NCBI GenBank assembly: GCA_965250245.1
Contig: OZ252296.1
Coordinates: 2,976,001 to 3,040,000, forward strand
Length of the DNA: 64,000 bases
Direction: 5' to 3'
Source: JABDIP01 sp965250245
GTDB taxonomy: Bacteria > Pseudomonadota > Alphaproteobacteria > DSM-16000 > Inquilinaceae
Below, in pieces: positions 51,966-59,229 of the stretch; the stretch's first letter is position 1; each line of letters begins with the position of its first letter. A program made the translations under genes and the position numbers. The notes under the pieces are model-generated. The model did no database searches, was not told where the DNA came from, and saw only the letters and a list, made by a program, of their open reading frames with translations.

Positions 51966-52424
51966 CTACTGCAGGGCGACCGATTTCTCGCCGATGCTGG
52001 CGGTGACCGCCGTCGTCTCGTTCGGCGGAATCGGCAGCGTGGCGCGCCATTCGGCGCCATCGATGTCGTAGAAGGCGGCGGCGACGCCGACGAAGCGGGC
52101 ATCCGGGCTCAACTCGCTCAGCACAGTCTGGCTGGCGCCGGGATTGATGAAGTACTCGTCGCTGCCCAGCAGATCGTCGCCCAGCACGCCGCCTTCATCC
52201 TGGCGGAGCTGGAAGAAATCGGCCTCCTCGAACGCCGCCGGCGATTTCAACTGGTAGACGCGGACCACCACTGGCGAGGGCTGGCCCTGGATCGCATTGG
52301 CATTCGCCGCCGCGGCCATGGTCAGCTCGACCACCGTCGGCGGCGGCGGACCGCCGCCGCAGGCCGCCAGAGCCAGAACCGCCACGCCAATCCAGGCGCG
52401 CGCCGCGCTGTTCAAGATCCCCAT
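51966..52424 (-). CDS. tssJ: TssJ outer-membrane lipoprotein
   Basis: A 152-residue lipoprotein with a signal and lipobox LAAC-GGG at about residues 19-24 and the TssJ beta-sandwich pattern (PVVVRVYQLKSPAAFEEADF, then VGVAAAFYDIDGAEWR). It anchors TssM to the outer membrane. It lies between tagH and tssK with a gap of about 150 bp on the tagH side. Confidence 0.92.
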   Translation of the reverse strand: MGILNSAARAWIGVAVLALAACGGGPPPPTVVELTMAAAANANAIQGQPSPVVVRVYQLKSPAAFEEADFFQLRQDEGGVLGDDLLGSDEYFINPGASQTVLSELSPDARFVGVAAAFYDIDGAEWRATLPIPPNETTAVTASIGEKSVALQ

Positions 52425-52577
52425 TTCCGCATCCCTCGTACTTTTTTCGTTTCACGCCGGCCACCGTCGCGCCGGTCTGACATTTTGGACGCGGTTGCCT
52501 CCCGTCGTCCGATACATCCTATACCAACGGAGATGGATCGTGCCCGGTTTCACCGCGATCGCATTCTCCCAAACCGG

Positions 52578-54092
52578 CTACAATCTCTTCACCTGCCGCT
52601 CGTAGGCCGAGGCGAATTCGCGGCCGAACAGGCCCTGGAAATCATCCTCGGCCTCGCGGGCGATCTCCTTGTAGAGCTCCTCGTAGAGTTCCCAATATTT
52701 CGCCTTGCGCGCCGCCGGCAGGATGCTCTCCAGCACCGACTGCGACTTCAGCCGCTTCTCCAGCGTGGCCGGGTCGAAGCGCCGCAGCAGCGCCGCCAGG
52801 GCGACCTGCATGCCGGCCATCACCGCCACCTGGTGCGCCTTCAGATCGCCGAAGCCCTCGCGCACCGCCGCCACCGGCGGCAAATAGGCGTTGCCGCCGC
52901 CGCTCTTCAGCAGCGATGCCAAGGCCTCGTCGACGGAGGGCGAGAATTTCAGCGGATTGTTCTCCTGCGGCCGGATCATCGTCCGTTCCAGGCGGAACTC
53001 GCTCTTGATCTCGGTCCGCGCCGCAAGGGTCTCCTGCAGCCCGTTGACCATCTCCCGGAACGCCTCGCCCACGGTGCGCATCACCGCCTCCGGATCGGCT
53101 CCGGCAAGCGCCGATTGGTCGAGCCCGGCGCCGCTGAGGAAGGCGGCCAGCGCGTCGGCCGTGCCGGCCGACGAGACCGGCGCGGCGGGGGCGGCCGGCG
53201 GCGGGGTCGGTGCGGGCGCCGGCGCGGCCTGGGCCGGGCGCGGACGGGCCTCCCGGCGCCGCGGCGCCGGCTTGGCGACCGGCGCGATGGTTTCCTGCGG
53301 CAGCGGCGCGTCGTCCTCGGCGTCCCAATCGTCGGGGATGGCCCCCGGCCCCAGGCTCTCGTCGTGGCGCACGGCCGGCGCCTCGAAGATCTGGGCTTGC
53401 GCAGGCACATGGTCAGGTTCCGCCTCGGCGCCGAAATCGGACTCGTCGCCGCCGCCCTCGCCCAGGATGTCGAAATCGTCCGGGATCAGTTCGCCGGAGG
53501 CCGCACCGCCGGCCGGCTTGTCGAAGGCATCGAGGCCGCCGCCACTGTCGGGCGTGTCGAACGCGTCGAGGGAATCCGGACTGCCGCCGATCGGCCCGTC
53601 GAGATCGAACTCGGCGAACGGGTCGTCGCCCGGCGCCTGGGCATTGCCCGGCAGGTCGGCATTGTCGGCGAAGGGGTCGGCCGATCCGGCCATGCCGCCG
53701 CCGGATGCCGGCGCCTCGAAGCCGGGCAGATCGTCGAAGTCATCACCGATCGCGCCGCCGGCATCCGCTTCGGCGGCGATCTCCACGCGGACCAGGTATT
53801 CCCCGAGGCCGATCTGGTCGCCGTCCCGCAGCCCCATGGTGTTGCCGCGGCCCAGCCGCTCTGGCGACTGGTTGATGAACACGCCATTGGTGCTGGTATC
53901 GGTGACGAGGAACTCGCCGCCATCATACTCGATGGCGCAATGGCTCTTCGACAGGTGCCGGTTGGGGTCGTCCAGCACCCAGTCGTTCTCGTTGCCGCGC
54001 CCCATGGTCAGCCCGCGGCCGTCAAAGCTGCGGGAGTCGATCGGCGTGCCTTGCGGATCGTCGCCGCGCGTCAGTATCAAAGTCAGCTTCAT
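52578..54092 (-). CDS. tagH: TagH FHA-domain T6SS protein
   Basis: A 504-residue protein. Residues about 1-100 form an FHA domain (RGLTMGRGNENDWVLDDPN, then LSKSHCAIEY and TDTSTNGVFIN) that binds phosphothreonine. A long acidic, low-complexity linker (about 105-330) is followed by the TagH C-terminal domain (about 340-504). In the Thr-phosphorylation pathway it is the target of PpkA/PppA and activates the secretion machine. First gene of the tagH-tssJKLM-tagF-pppA run; upstream is a 27-bp inverted repeat and a sigma54-like element. Confidence 0.92.
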   Translation of the reverse strand: MKLTLILTRGDDPQGTPIDSRSFDGRGLTMGRGNENDWVLDDPNRHLSKSHCAIEYDGGEFLVTDTSTNGVFINQSPERLGRGNTMGLRDGDQIGLGEYLVRVEIAAEADAGGAIGDDFDDLPGFEAPASGGGMAGSADPFADNADLPGNAQAPGDDPFAEFDLDGPIGGSPDSLDAFDTPDSGGGLDAFDKPAGGAASGELIPDDFDILGEGGGDESDFGAEAEPDHVPAQAQIFEAPAVRHDESLGPGAIPDDWDAEDDAPLPQETIAPVAKPAPRRREARPRPAQAAPAPAPTPPPAAPAAPVSSAGTADALAAFLSGAGLDQSALAGADPEAVMRTVGEAFREMVNGLQETLAARTEIKSEFRLERTMIRPQENNPLKFSPSVDEALASLLKSGGGNAYLPPVAAVREGFGDLKAHQVAVMAGMQVALAALLRRFDPATLEKRLKSQSVLESILPAARKAKYWELYEELYKEIAREAEDDFQGLFGREFASAYERQVKRL

Positions 54093-54121
54093 TGCCGTCC
54101 CAAACGCGCCCGCTCAGGCGC

Positions 54122-54183
54122 GCAATCCGTACCCCAAACCCTTCGAAGGTCTATTGTGTCGCATTTTATCAAATTATGCGACA
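54122..54183 (-). promoter_or_regulatory. candidate tagH promoter: 27-bp inverted repeat and sigma54-like element
   Basis: TGTCGCAT (54157-54164) and ATGCGACA (54176-54183) form a perfect inverted repeat with an 11-bp AT-rich spacer. On the minus strand, downstream of it, TGGGGTACGGATTGC (54136-54122) keeps the sigma54 GG-N10-GC spacing and TTGC end. The predicted start site would lie about 18 bases before the tagH ATG, with gggacgg as ribosome site. Confidence 0.45.
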
Positions 54184-54220
54184 TCGGTGGGTATTTCCCG
54201 TCCGACCACCCGCGACGCGA

Positions 54221-54805
54221 TCATGCGGGGGCTTCGCCGCCCCGCCCATTGCCGCCCTGCGCCACGTCGATGCCCTTGTCGAGGTAATCGCGGAACCGGT
54301 CCGGCGCCGTCACCGGGTCGCCGCTGAAGGCCGCCAGCAATCCGGCCGCGGCCACCGCCGTGCCGGTCAGCTCGTCGGCCGGCGCGACCGGTTCCATCTC
54401 CGGCGGCGTCATGCTGTCGCCGCTCCAGAACGCGGCCGCCGCGGCCCAGCTCGCCGGGCTGTCGAATCCGGCCTCCTCGGCCGCACTCATGGCCGAGCGC
54501 CGGTTCTCGTCGGTCGGCTTGCGCACCCAGGTCTCGGCCAGCTTGACCAGGGCCTCCGACGTCTCGTCGGCGTCCGGTATGGCGTCGCGGGCGCACAGGC
54601 AGGCCCACCAGACCGCCTCGCGCTTGGGCAGCGCATGGGCCAGGAAGCGATTGGCCTCCTGGATGCGATCCTCCTCGACAAGCTTGTCGAGGAAGGCCTT
54701 CGGCGACATGCCCTCGGCCAGCAGCGGCATGACCTCGGCCGCCTGTTCGTATTTGCCGCAGATTTCGGCGGCCGTCTTCGCTTGGATCTTCTTCAGTTTG
54801 CTCAT
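54221..54805 (-). CDS. uncharacterised T6SS-locus protein (DUF6931-like?)
   Basis: A 194-residue, mostly helical protein with Trp-rich repeats (AVWWACLCARDA, SPASWAAAAAFWSGDS) and no signal or membrane segment. It lies between vgrG and tagH, both on the same strand. I think it belongs to a T6SS-associated family of unknown function (possibly DUF6931), but I am not sure. Position beside vgrG makes an adaptor or chaperone role possible. ATG at 54805; a TTG at 54820 is also open. Confidence 0.7.
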   Translation of the reverse strand: MSKLKKIQAKTAAEICGKYEQAAEVMPLLAEGMSPKAFLDKLVEEDRIQEANRFLAHALPKREAVWWACLCARDAIPDADETSEALVKLAETWVRKPTDENRRSAMSAAEEAGFDSPASWAAAAAFWSGDSMTPPEMEPVAPADELTGTAVAAAGLLAAFSGDPVTAPDRFRDYLDKGIDVAQGGNGRGGEAPA

Positions 54806-54866
54806 ACCGATGCCCACCAATTTCCAACCGGTATTCGAGTTCTCCAGAGTGCCAACGCGCCGAGCA

Positions 54867-56879
54867 TCAGTTGATCTTCACCAGCGCGCCCTTCACGGTG
54901 TTGATGCCGCCGGCCTCAAAGTTCGCCATGGCGCCGCCCTTGGCCTTCAGCGTCGCACTCCCGTTGATGTCGATCTGCACCGACTTGATGGTGATCTTGG
55001 CCGGCTCGAGCTTGATGCTGCTTGCGCCGCATTTCAGCTCGATCGACTTCATCGCCTCCAGCGAATCCTTGCCGAGGCTGACCTTGGTCGTGCGATCGCC
55101 CTTCTTGACGATCAGGGTGTTGTCGCCGGTGTCGACCGAGGTCGTGCGATCGCCCTTCTCGACGGTCAGCGTCTCATCGCCGGTCTTGATCGTCGTCGTG
55201 CGGTCCTTCCACACCTCCAGTGTCTGACTGCCGTCGGACGCCTCGCTGCACCCGACCTTGATGTCCTGGTTGTTGAAGATCTCGAGGGTCTGGTCGCCAT
55301 CATCCTTCTTCTCGAACCCGACCTTGTGGGTCTCGTTGTTCTCCACGACCGTGTTCATGTCCTTCTCGGCGTGGAAGTATATCTCCTCCGACCCCTTCTT
55401 GTCCTCGAATCGCAGTTCGTTGAAGTTGGACCCGGCGCTGCCGTCCTTGGAGCTGAGCGACTTGAAGCCGGACTGGGTCTTGTTCGCCGGAAGCGCCCAG
55501 GGCGGCATGTTGTCCGCGTTGTAGACGCAGCCCGTGCAGATCGGCTTGTCGGGGTCGCCCTCGAGAAAGTCGACGATCACCTCCATGCCGATCCGGGGCG
55601 TGAACACCGCACCCCATTTGGCACCGGCCATCAGCTGCGCGACCCGGATCCAGCAGGAGGACTTCTCGTTGTTCTCGCCGAGCCGGTCCCAGTGGAACTG
55701 GACCTTGATGCGGCCGTACTCGTCGCACTCGATCTCCTCGCCGGAGGGGCCGACCACCACCGCGGTCTGCGGTCCGCGCACCACCGGCCGCGGCGTGCGG
55801 CGCGGGTGCCGGTAGTTCACGTCATCGGGGATGCAGGTGAAGCTGTTCGAATAGGAGGGCGGCCCGGCATCGGGATAGATGCTGGTGTAGTCCGCCGCCG
55901 CGTGGCTGGTGGAGGTCAGCGCGTATTTCTTGCCGACCTCGGTGGAGATGTCGTGCCGCGCGATCTCGAACTTGCCGCCCGGCGAGAAGGTGCGGCAGGT
56001 GCCGTTGCCGCCGGCCACGTCATAATTGGCCTCCTCCTCCTCCATGCGCAGCTTGGACAGCGCCTTGCCGTCGCCCTTCTCCAGATAGCGGCCGGGATAG
56101 TCGTAGTACTCGTACTTCGACAGGTCCGGCGTCTTCAGGATGGTCTTCTCCGGCGTCTCCAGATCGTTCTTCGGCTTCTCGAAATTGTAGTCCTGCTGGG
56201 TCCACTTGCCCGACAGGAACTCGTAGCGGTGCGAGAAGTCGGTGATCGCGCCGGACGGGACCTCGACCTCGTGGCACTCGACCTTCTTCTCCTCAAGGTC
56301 GTAATAGGCCGACTTGCTGTCGGCGATGACCATGTTGTGCTTGCCGTCCTCATGGGTGAAGTAGAAGAACATGCCCTCTTCTTCCATGAGCCGGCAGACG
56401 AAATCGAGATCGGTCTCGCGATACTGAACGCGGTAGACGTGCTTCTTGTAACTGCCGGAAAGCTTGAACTCGAAATCGGTCAGGCCGTATTCGCCGAAGA
56501 CCTCCTCGATGATGTCCTTGACGGACTTCTCCTGGAAGATCTTGCAGTCGGAGGTGCGGCTGAGGAACCAGGTCCAGGGCACGACTTCGGCGTGGTAGGT
56601 GCGAAAGCCGCGGGTGCGCTTCGGCCCGGCATGGAAGCTCTTGACCACGCCGTTGAAGATGCGCGGGTCGGCCTCGGCCCGATAGACCGTGAACGTGACC
56701 TTCTTGCCGAGGATCTTGTCGGCGTCCAGCGCGTCGTCCGGCGACATCAGCTCCAGCCGGTAGCTGAACAGCTCCGACAGGGCTTCTTCGCCGTCGAACG
56801 CGGTCAGGACCAGCTGGTCCGCTCCGAAAGGCGAATCGATCGTCAGCCAGCGATCCGACTGGTCAATGGTCGCCGCCAT
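54867..56879 (-). CDS. vgrG: VgrG spike protein (TssI)
   Basis: A 670-residue VgrG. The N-terminal gp27-like part (LTAFDGEEALSELFSYRLEL, FVCRLMEEEGMFFYF) is followed by the gp5-like OB region (DEYGRIKVQFHWDR, GAVFTPRIGMEVIVDFLEGD) and a C-terminal beta-helix with repeated GDRTT/GDETLTV/GDNTLIV units. It ends shortly after GINTVKGALVKIN, so there is no fused effector. ATG at 56879 has taggaggtaatcc upstream. It sits between the hcp copies and the DUF6931-like gene; no PAAR gene is seen here. Confidence 0.95.
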   Translation of the reverse strand: MAATIDQSDRWLTIDSPFGADQLVLTAFDGEEALSELFSYRLELMSPDDALDADKILGKKVTFTVYRAEADPRIFNGVVKSFHAGPKRTRGFRTYHAEVVPWTWFLSRTSDCKIFQEKSVKDIIEEVFGEYGLTDFEFKLSGSYKKHVYRVQYRETDLDFVCRLMEEEGMFFYFTHEDGKHNMVIADSKSAYYDLEEKKVECHEVEVPSGAITDFSHRYEFLSGKWTQQDYNFEKPKNDLETPEKTILKTPDLSKYEYYDYPGRYLEKGDGKALSKLRMEEEEANYDVAGGNGTCRTFSPGGKFEIARHDISTEVGKKYALTSTSHAAADYTSIYPDAGPPSYSNSFTCIPDDVNYRHPRRTPRPVVRGPQTAVVVGPSGEEIECDEYGRIKVQFHWDRLGENNEKSSCWIRVAQLMAGAKWGAVFTPRIGMEVIVDFLEGDPDKPICTGCVYNADNMPPWALPANKTQSGFKSLSSKDGSAGSNFNELRFEDKKGSEEIYFHAEKDMNTVVENNETHKVGFEKKDDGDQTLEIFNNQDIKVGCSEASDGSQTLEVWKDRTTTIKTGDETLTVEKGDRTTSVDTGDNTLIVKKGDRTTKVSLGKDSLEAMKSIELKCGASSIKLEPAKITIKSVQIDINGSATLKAKGGAMANFEAGGINTVKGALVKIN

Positions 56880-57062
56880 GGATTACCTCCTATCGTGCCG
56901 CCCGGCGTCCGGGCTGTGTCTTGGGCGGTCCGAGCCCGCCACTGTCAAACGTACGGTAAGACTGCACCGGGCGGAACCGCGCTGCTGTGCCGAACGTCAC
57001 TTTCCTGGACCGGTTGGCGATTTTGCCGCGAGCCATGCCGACCCGGACCCGGGAAAGAGAAA

Positions 57063-57087
57063 GGGCGGGGCCGCGATGGCCCCGCCC
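57063..57087 (-). terminator. terminator of hcp copy 1
   Basis: GGGCGGGGCC-gcgat-GGCCCCGCCC, a perfect 10-bp stem, followed on the minus strand by TTTCTCTTTCCC. It separates hcp1 from vgrG. Confidence 0.75.
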
Positions 57088-57115
57088 AGGAGAAGACCGC
57101 AAGCGGTCTTTGGCC

Positions 57116-57592
57116 TTAGACGGCCTTGGTGGTGACCAGGTCGTAGCCCTTGGTGACCGGGCTGCCGGACTCGTTGTTGGCCTCCAGCGGGATGTACTTC
57201 ATCTCCACCTTGGTGAAGTTGATGCTGACGCTCTCCGACGGGCGGTCGCCGCCGCTGGAGACGCTGTAGCTGCTGACCAGCGCGTCGGTCAGCTTGTACT
57301 CCAGGTAGGTCTGGCCGGGGCTGCCGGTGGAGACCAGGTGGATGGTCGCGGCCTTGCCGGTCTGGCCGGTGCACGACTCCTGGAACAGGTAGACCGAGGA
57401 GGTGTCCATCTGCTTCGTGCAGGTCACCTCGGAAACCGACGGCTCGGAGGCCTCGCGGTTCTTCGCCGATCCGACCGGGGTCATGATCGCGCGGCCAACG
57501 CCCCACTGCAGCGACTCCAGCGTGATCCACTTCTTGTGCTCGTCATGGGTGGCGTCGCCGTCGATGCCGTCATACTTCAAGTAGATTGCCAT
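57116..57592 (-). CDS. hcp: Hcp tube protein (TssD), copy 1
   Basis: A 158-residue Hcp: MAIYLKYDGIDGDATHDEHK, then LQWGVGRAI, then FTKVEMKYIPLEANNESGSP, the pattern of T6SS tube-forming hexamers. It differs from copies 2 and 3 at roughly 10 positions each by my reading. Start at 57592 has agggacac upstream. It has its own terminator and a TGTGA-N6-TCAC site 69 nt upstream, so it is likely transcribed alone. Confidence 0.95.
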   Translation of the reverse strand: MAIYLKYDGIDGDATHDEHKKWITLESLQWGVGRAIMTPVGSAKNREASEPSVSEVTCTKQMDTSSVYLFQESCTGQTGKAATIHLVSTGSPGQTYLEYKLTDALVSSYSVSSGGDRPSESVSINFTKVEMKYIPLEANNESGSPVTKGYDLVTTKAV

Positions 57593-57660
57593 AGTTCCGG
57601 TGTCCCTTCGCAATACCATAGCCTGCATGCGGATCATGCCCGGGGGCCGGCCTGCCCGCG

Positions 57661-57674
57661 GTGACGATGGTCAC
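57661..57674 (-). promoter_or_regulatory. CRP/FNR-like site upstream of hcp1
   Basis: Plus-strand GTGACGATGGTCAC; on the minus strand TGTGA-CCATCG-TCACC. It lies 69 nt before the hcp1 ATG, the same distance as in hcp2 and hcp3. Confidence 0.6.
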
Positions 57675-57771
57675 AACCGTCGGAAAAATCAGAATTTTTT
57701 GAGAAGCCCGGGTCCGGCCCGGAGATCCGCGCCGGCCGCCTTCGTCAGCGGCGGCGTCGCGGCAAAGAAAA

Positions 57772-57793
57772 GGCGGGGCCAAACGGCCCCGCC
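57772..57793 (-). terminator. terminator of hcp copy 2
   Basis: GGCGGGGCC-aaac-GGCCCCGCC, a perfect 9-bp stem, followed on the minus strand by TTTTCTTT, a good intrinsic terminator. Confidence 0.8.
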
Positions 57794-57824
57794 CCGAACG
57801 GTTCCACGATTGTCGCGTCGAGCG

Positions 57825-58301
57825 TTAGACGGCCTTCGTGGTGACCAGGTCGTAGCCCTTGGTGACCGGGCTGCCGGACTCGTTGTTGGCCTCGAGCGGG
57901 ATGTACTTCATCTCCACCTTGGTGAAGTTGAGGGTGACGCTCTCGGCCGGACGGTCGCCGCCGGTGGAGATGCTGTAGCCGCTGACCAGCGTGTCGGTCA
58001 GCTTGTACTCCAGATAGGTCTGGCCGGGGCTGCCGGTGGAGACCAGATGGATGGTCGCGGCCTTGCCGGTCTGACCGGTGCACGACTCCTGGAACAGGTA
58101 GACCGAGGAGGTGTCCATCTGCTTCGTGCAGGTGACCTCGGAGACGGACGGCTCGGAGGCCTCGCGGTTCTTCGCCGACCCGACCGGGGTCGAAATCGCG
58201 CGGCCAACGCCCCACTGCAGCGAGTCCAAGCTGATCCACTTCTTGTGCTCGTCATGGGTGGCGTCGCCATCGATGCCGTCGTACTTCAAGTAAATCGCCA
58301 T
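57825..58301 (-). CDS. hcp: Hcp tube protein (TssD), copy 2
   Basis: A 158-residue Hcp, nearly identical to copy 1 (differences such as ITLES to ISLDS, IMTP to ISTP, VSIN to VTLN). The upstream 90 bp are also nearly identical to those of copy 1, showing a recent tandem duplication that included the promoter. It may form mixed or alternative tubes, or serve different cargo. Confidence 0.95.
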   Translation of the reverse strand: MAIYLKYDGIDGDATHDEHKKWISLDSLQWGVGRAISTPVGSAKNREASEPSVSEVTCTKQMDTSSVYLFQESCTGQTGKAATIHLVSTGSPGQTYLEYKLTDTLVSGYSISTGGDRPAESVTLNFTKVEMKYIPLEANNESGSPVTKGYDLVTTKAV

Positions 58302-58369
58302 AGTTCCTGTGTCCCTTCGCAATACCATAGCCTGCATGCGGATCATGCCCCGGCGCCGGCCTGCCCGCG

Positions 58370-58383
58370 GTGACGATTGTCAC
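58370..58383 (-). promoter_or_regulatory. CRP/FNR-like site upstream of hcp2
   Basis: Plus-strand GTGACGATTGTCAC; minus strand TGTGA-CAATCG-TCACC, 69 nt before the hcp2 ATG. Confidence 0.6.
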
Positions 58384-58484
58384 AACCATCGGAAAAAACG
58401 TGACTTTTTTCGAAGTGCCTGAATCCGGGTCGGAATCGCGGTCCCTCCGCCGCCGCGCGAGGCGATGGCGCGGGCAAATAAAAA

Positions 58485-58508
58485 GGGCGGGACCCGAAGG
58501 TCCCGCCC
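58485..58508 (-). terminator. terminator of hcp copy 3
   Basis: GGGCGGGACC-cgaa-GGTCCCGCCC, a perfect 10-bp stem, followed on the minus strand by TTTTATTT. Confidence 0.8.
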
Positions 58509-58536
58509 AGGAAAACCGGTGTTGTTCGATCCGGCG

Positions 58537-59013
58537 TCAGACGGCTTTGGTGGTGACCAGGTCGTAACCCTTGGTGACCGGGCTGCCGGACTCGTTGTTG
58601 GCTTCCAGCGGGATGTACTTCATCTCCACCTTGGTGAAGTTGATGCTGACGCTCTCGGAAGGACGATCGCCGCCGGTCGACACGCTGTATCCGCTGACCA
58701 GGGCATCGGTAAGCTTGTACTCCAGATAGGTCTGGCCGGGACTGCCGGTCGACACCAGATGGATCGTCACCGCCTTGCCGGCCTGGCCGGTGCAGGCCTC
58801 CTGGAACAGGTACACCGACGCGGTGTCCATCTGCTTGGTGCAAGTAACCTCGGCGACGGACGGCTCGGAGGCCTCACGGTTCTTCGCCGACCCGACCGGT
58901 GTCGCGATCGCGCGGCCGACACCCCATTGCAGCGACTCGAGCGTGATCCATTTCTTGTGCTCGTCGTGAGTCGCGTCACCATCGATACCGTCGTACTTCA
59001 GATAAATCGCCAT
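58537..59013 (-). CDS. hcp: Hcp tube protein (TssD), copy 3
   Basis: A 158-residue Hcp that differs from copy 1 mainly by Ser-to-Ala type changes (SVSE to SVAE, ESCTG to EACTG, TSSVY to TASVY). Its upstream region has diverged from that of copies 1 and 2 except for the ribosome-site segment and the TGTGA-N6-TCAC palindrome, so it is the oldest split. It is the copy closest to clpV. Confidence 0.95.
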   Translation of the reverse strand: MAIYLKYDGIDGDATHDEHKKWITLESLQWGVGRAIATPVGSAKNREASEPSVAEVTCTKQMDTASVYLFQEACTGQAGKAVTIHLVSTGSPGQTYLEYKLTDALVSGYSVSTGGDRPSESVSINFTKVEMKYIPLEANNESGSPVTKGYDLVTTKAV

Positions 59014-59081
59014 CTTGCCTACTTCCCTTCGCGGATTTGAAGCGTACGAGTGGATTGTGCCTCGCCGCTTCCTGCTTTGCC

Positions 59082-59095
59082 GTGACGGCAGTCAC
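59082..59095 (-). promoter_or_regulatory. CRP/FNR-like site upstream of hcp3
   Basis: Plus-strand GTGACGGCAGTCAC; minus strand TGTGA-CTGCCG-TCACG, 69 nt before the hcp3 ATG, although the sequence around it is not conserved with hcp1/2. Confidence 0.6.
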
Positions 59096-59229
59096 ACCTG
59101 CCGCACCGGCCTATGATTGGAAGGCGCAGGCGGCCCGATCGTCACCGAGCCGGCCCGTCCAACGCCTTCTGGCGGAACCCTATCACCAATTTTAGCAAAA
59201 TTCGACCGGTTTCCGGCCTCTTTCTCCTT

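Noticed and set aside
57607..57625. sigma54-like GG-N10-GC element before hcp1 and hcp2 (AGGCTATGGTATTGC on the minus strand)
   Set aside because: Its predicted start site would leave only about six bases before the ATG, excluding the ribosome site, and it is not conserved before hcp3.
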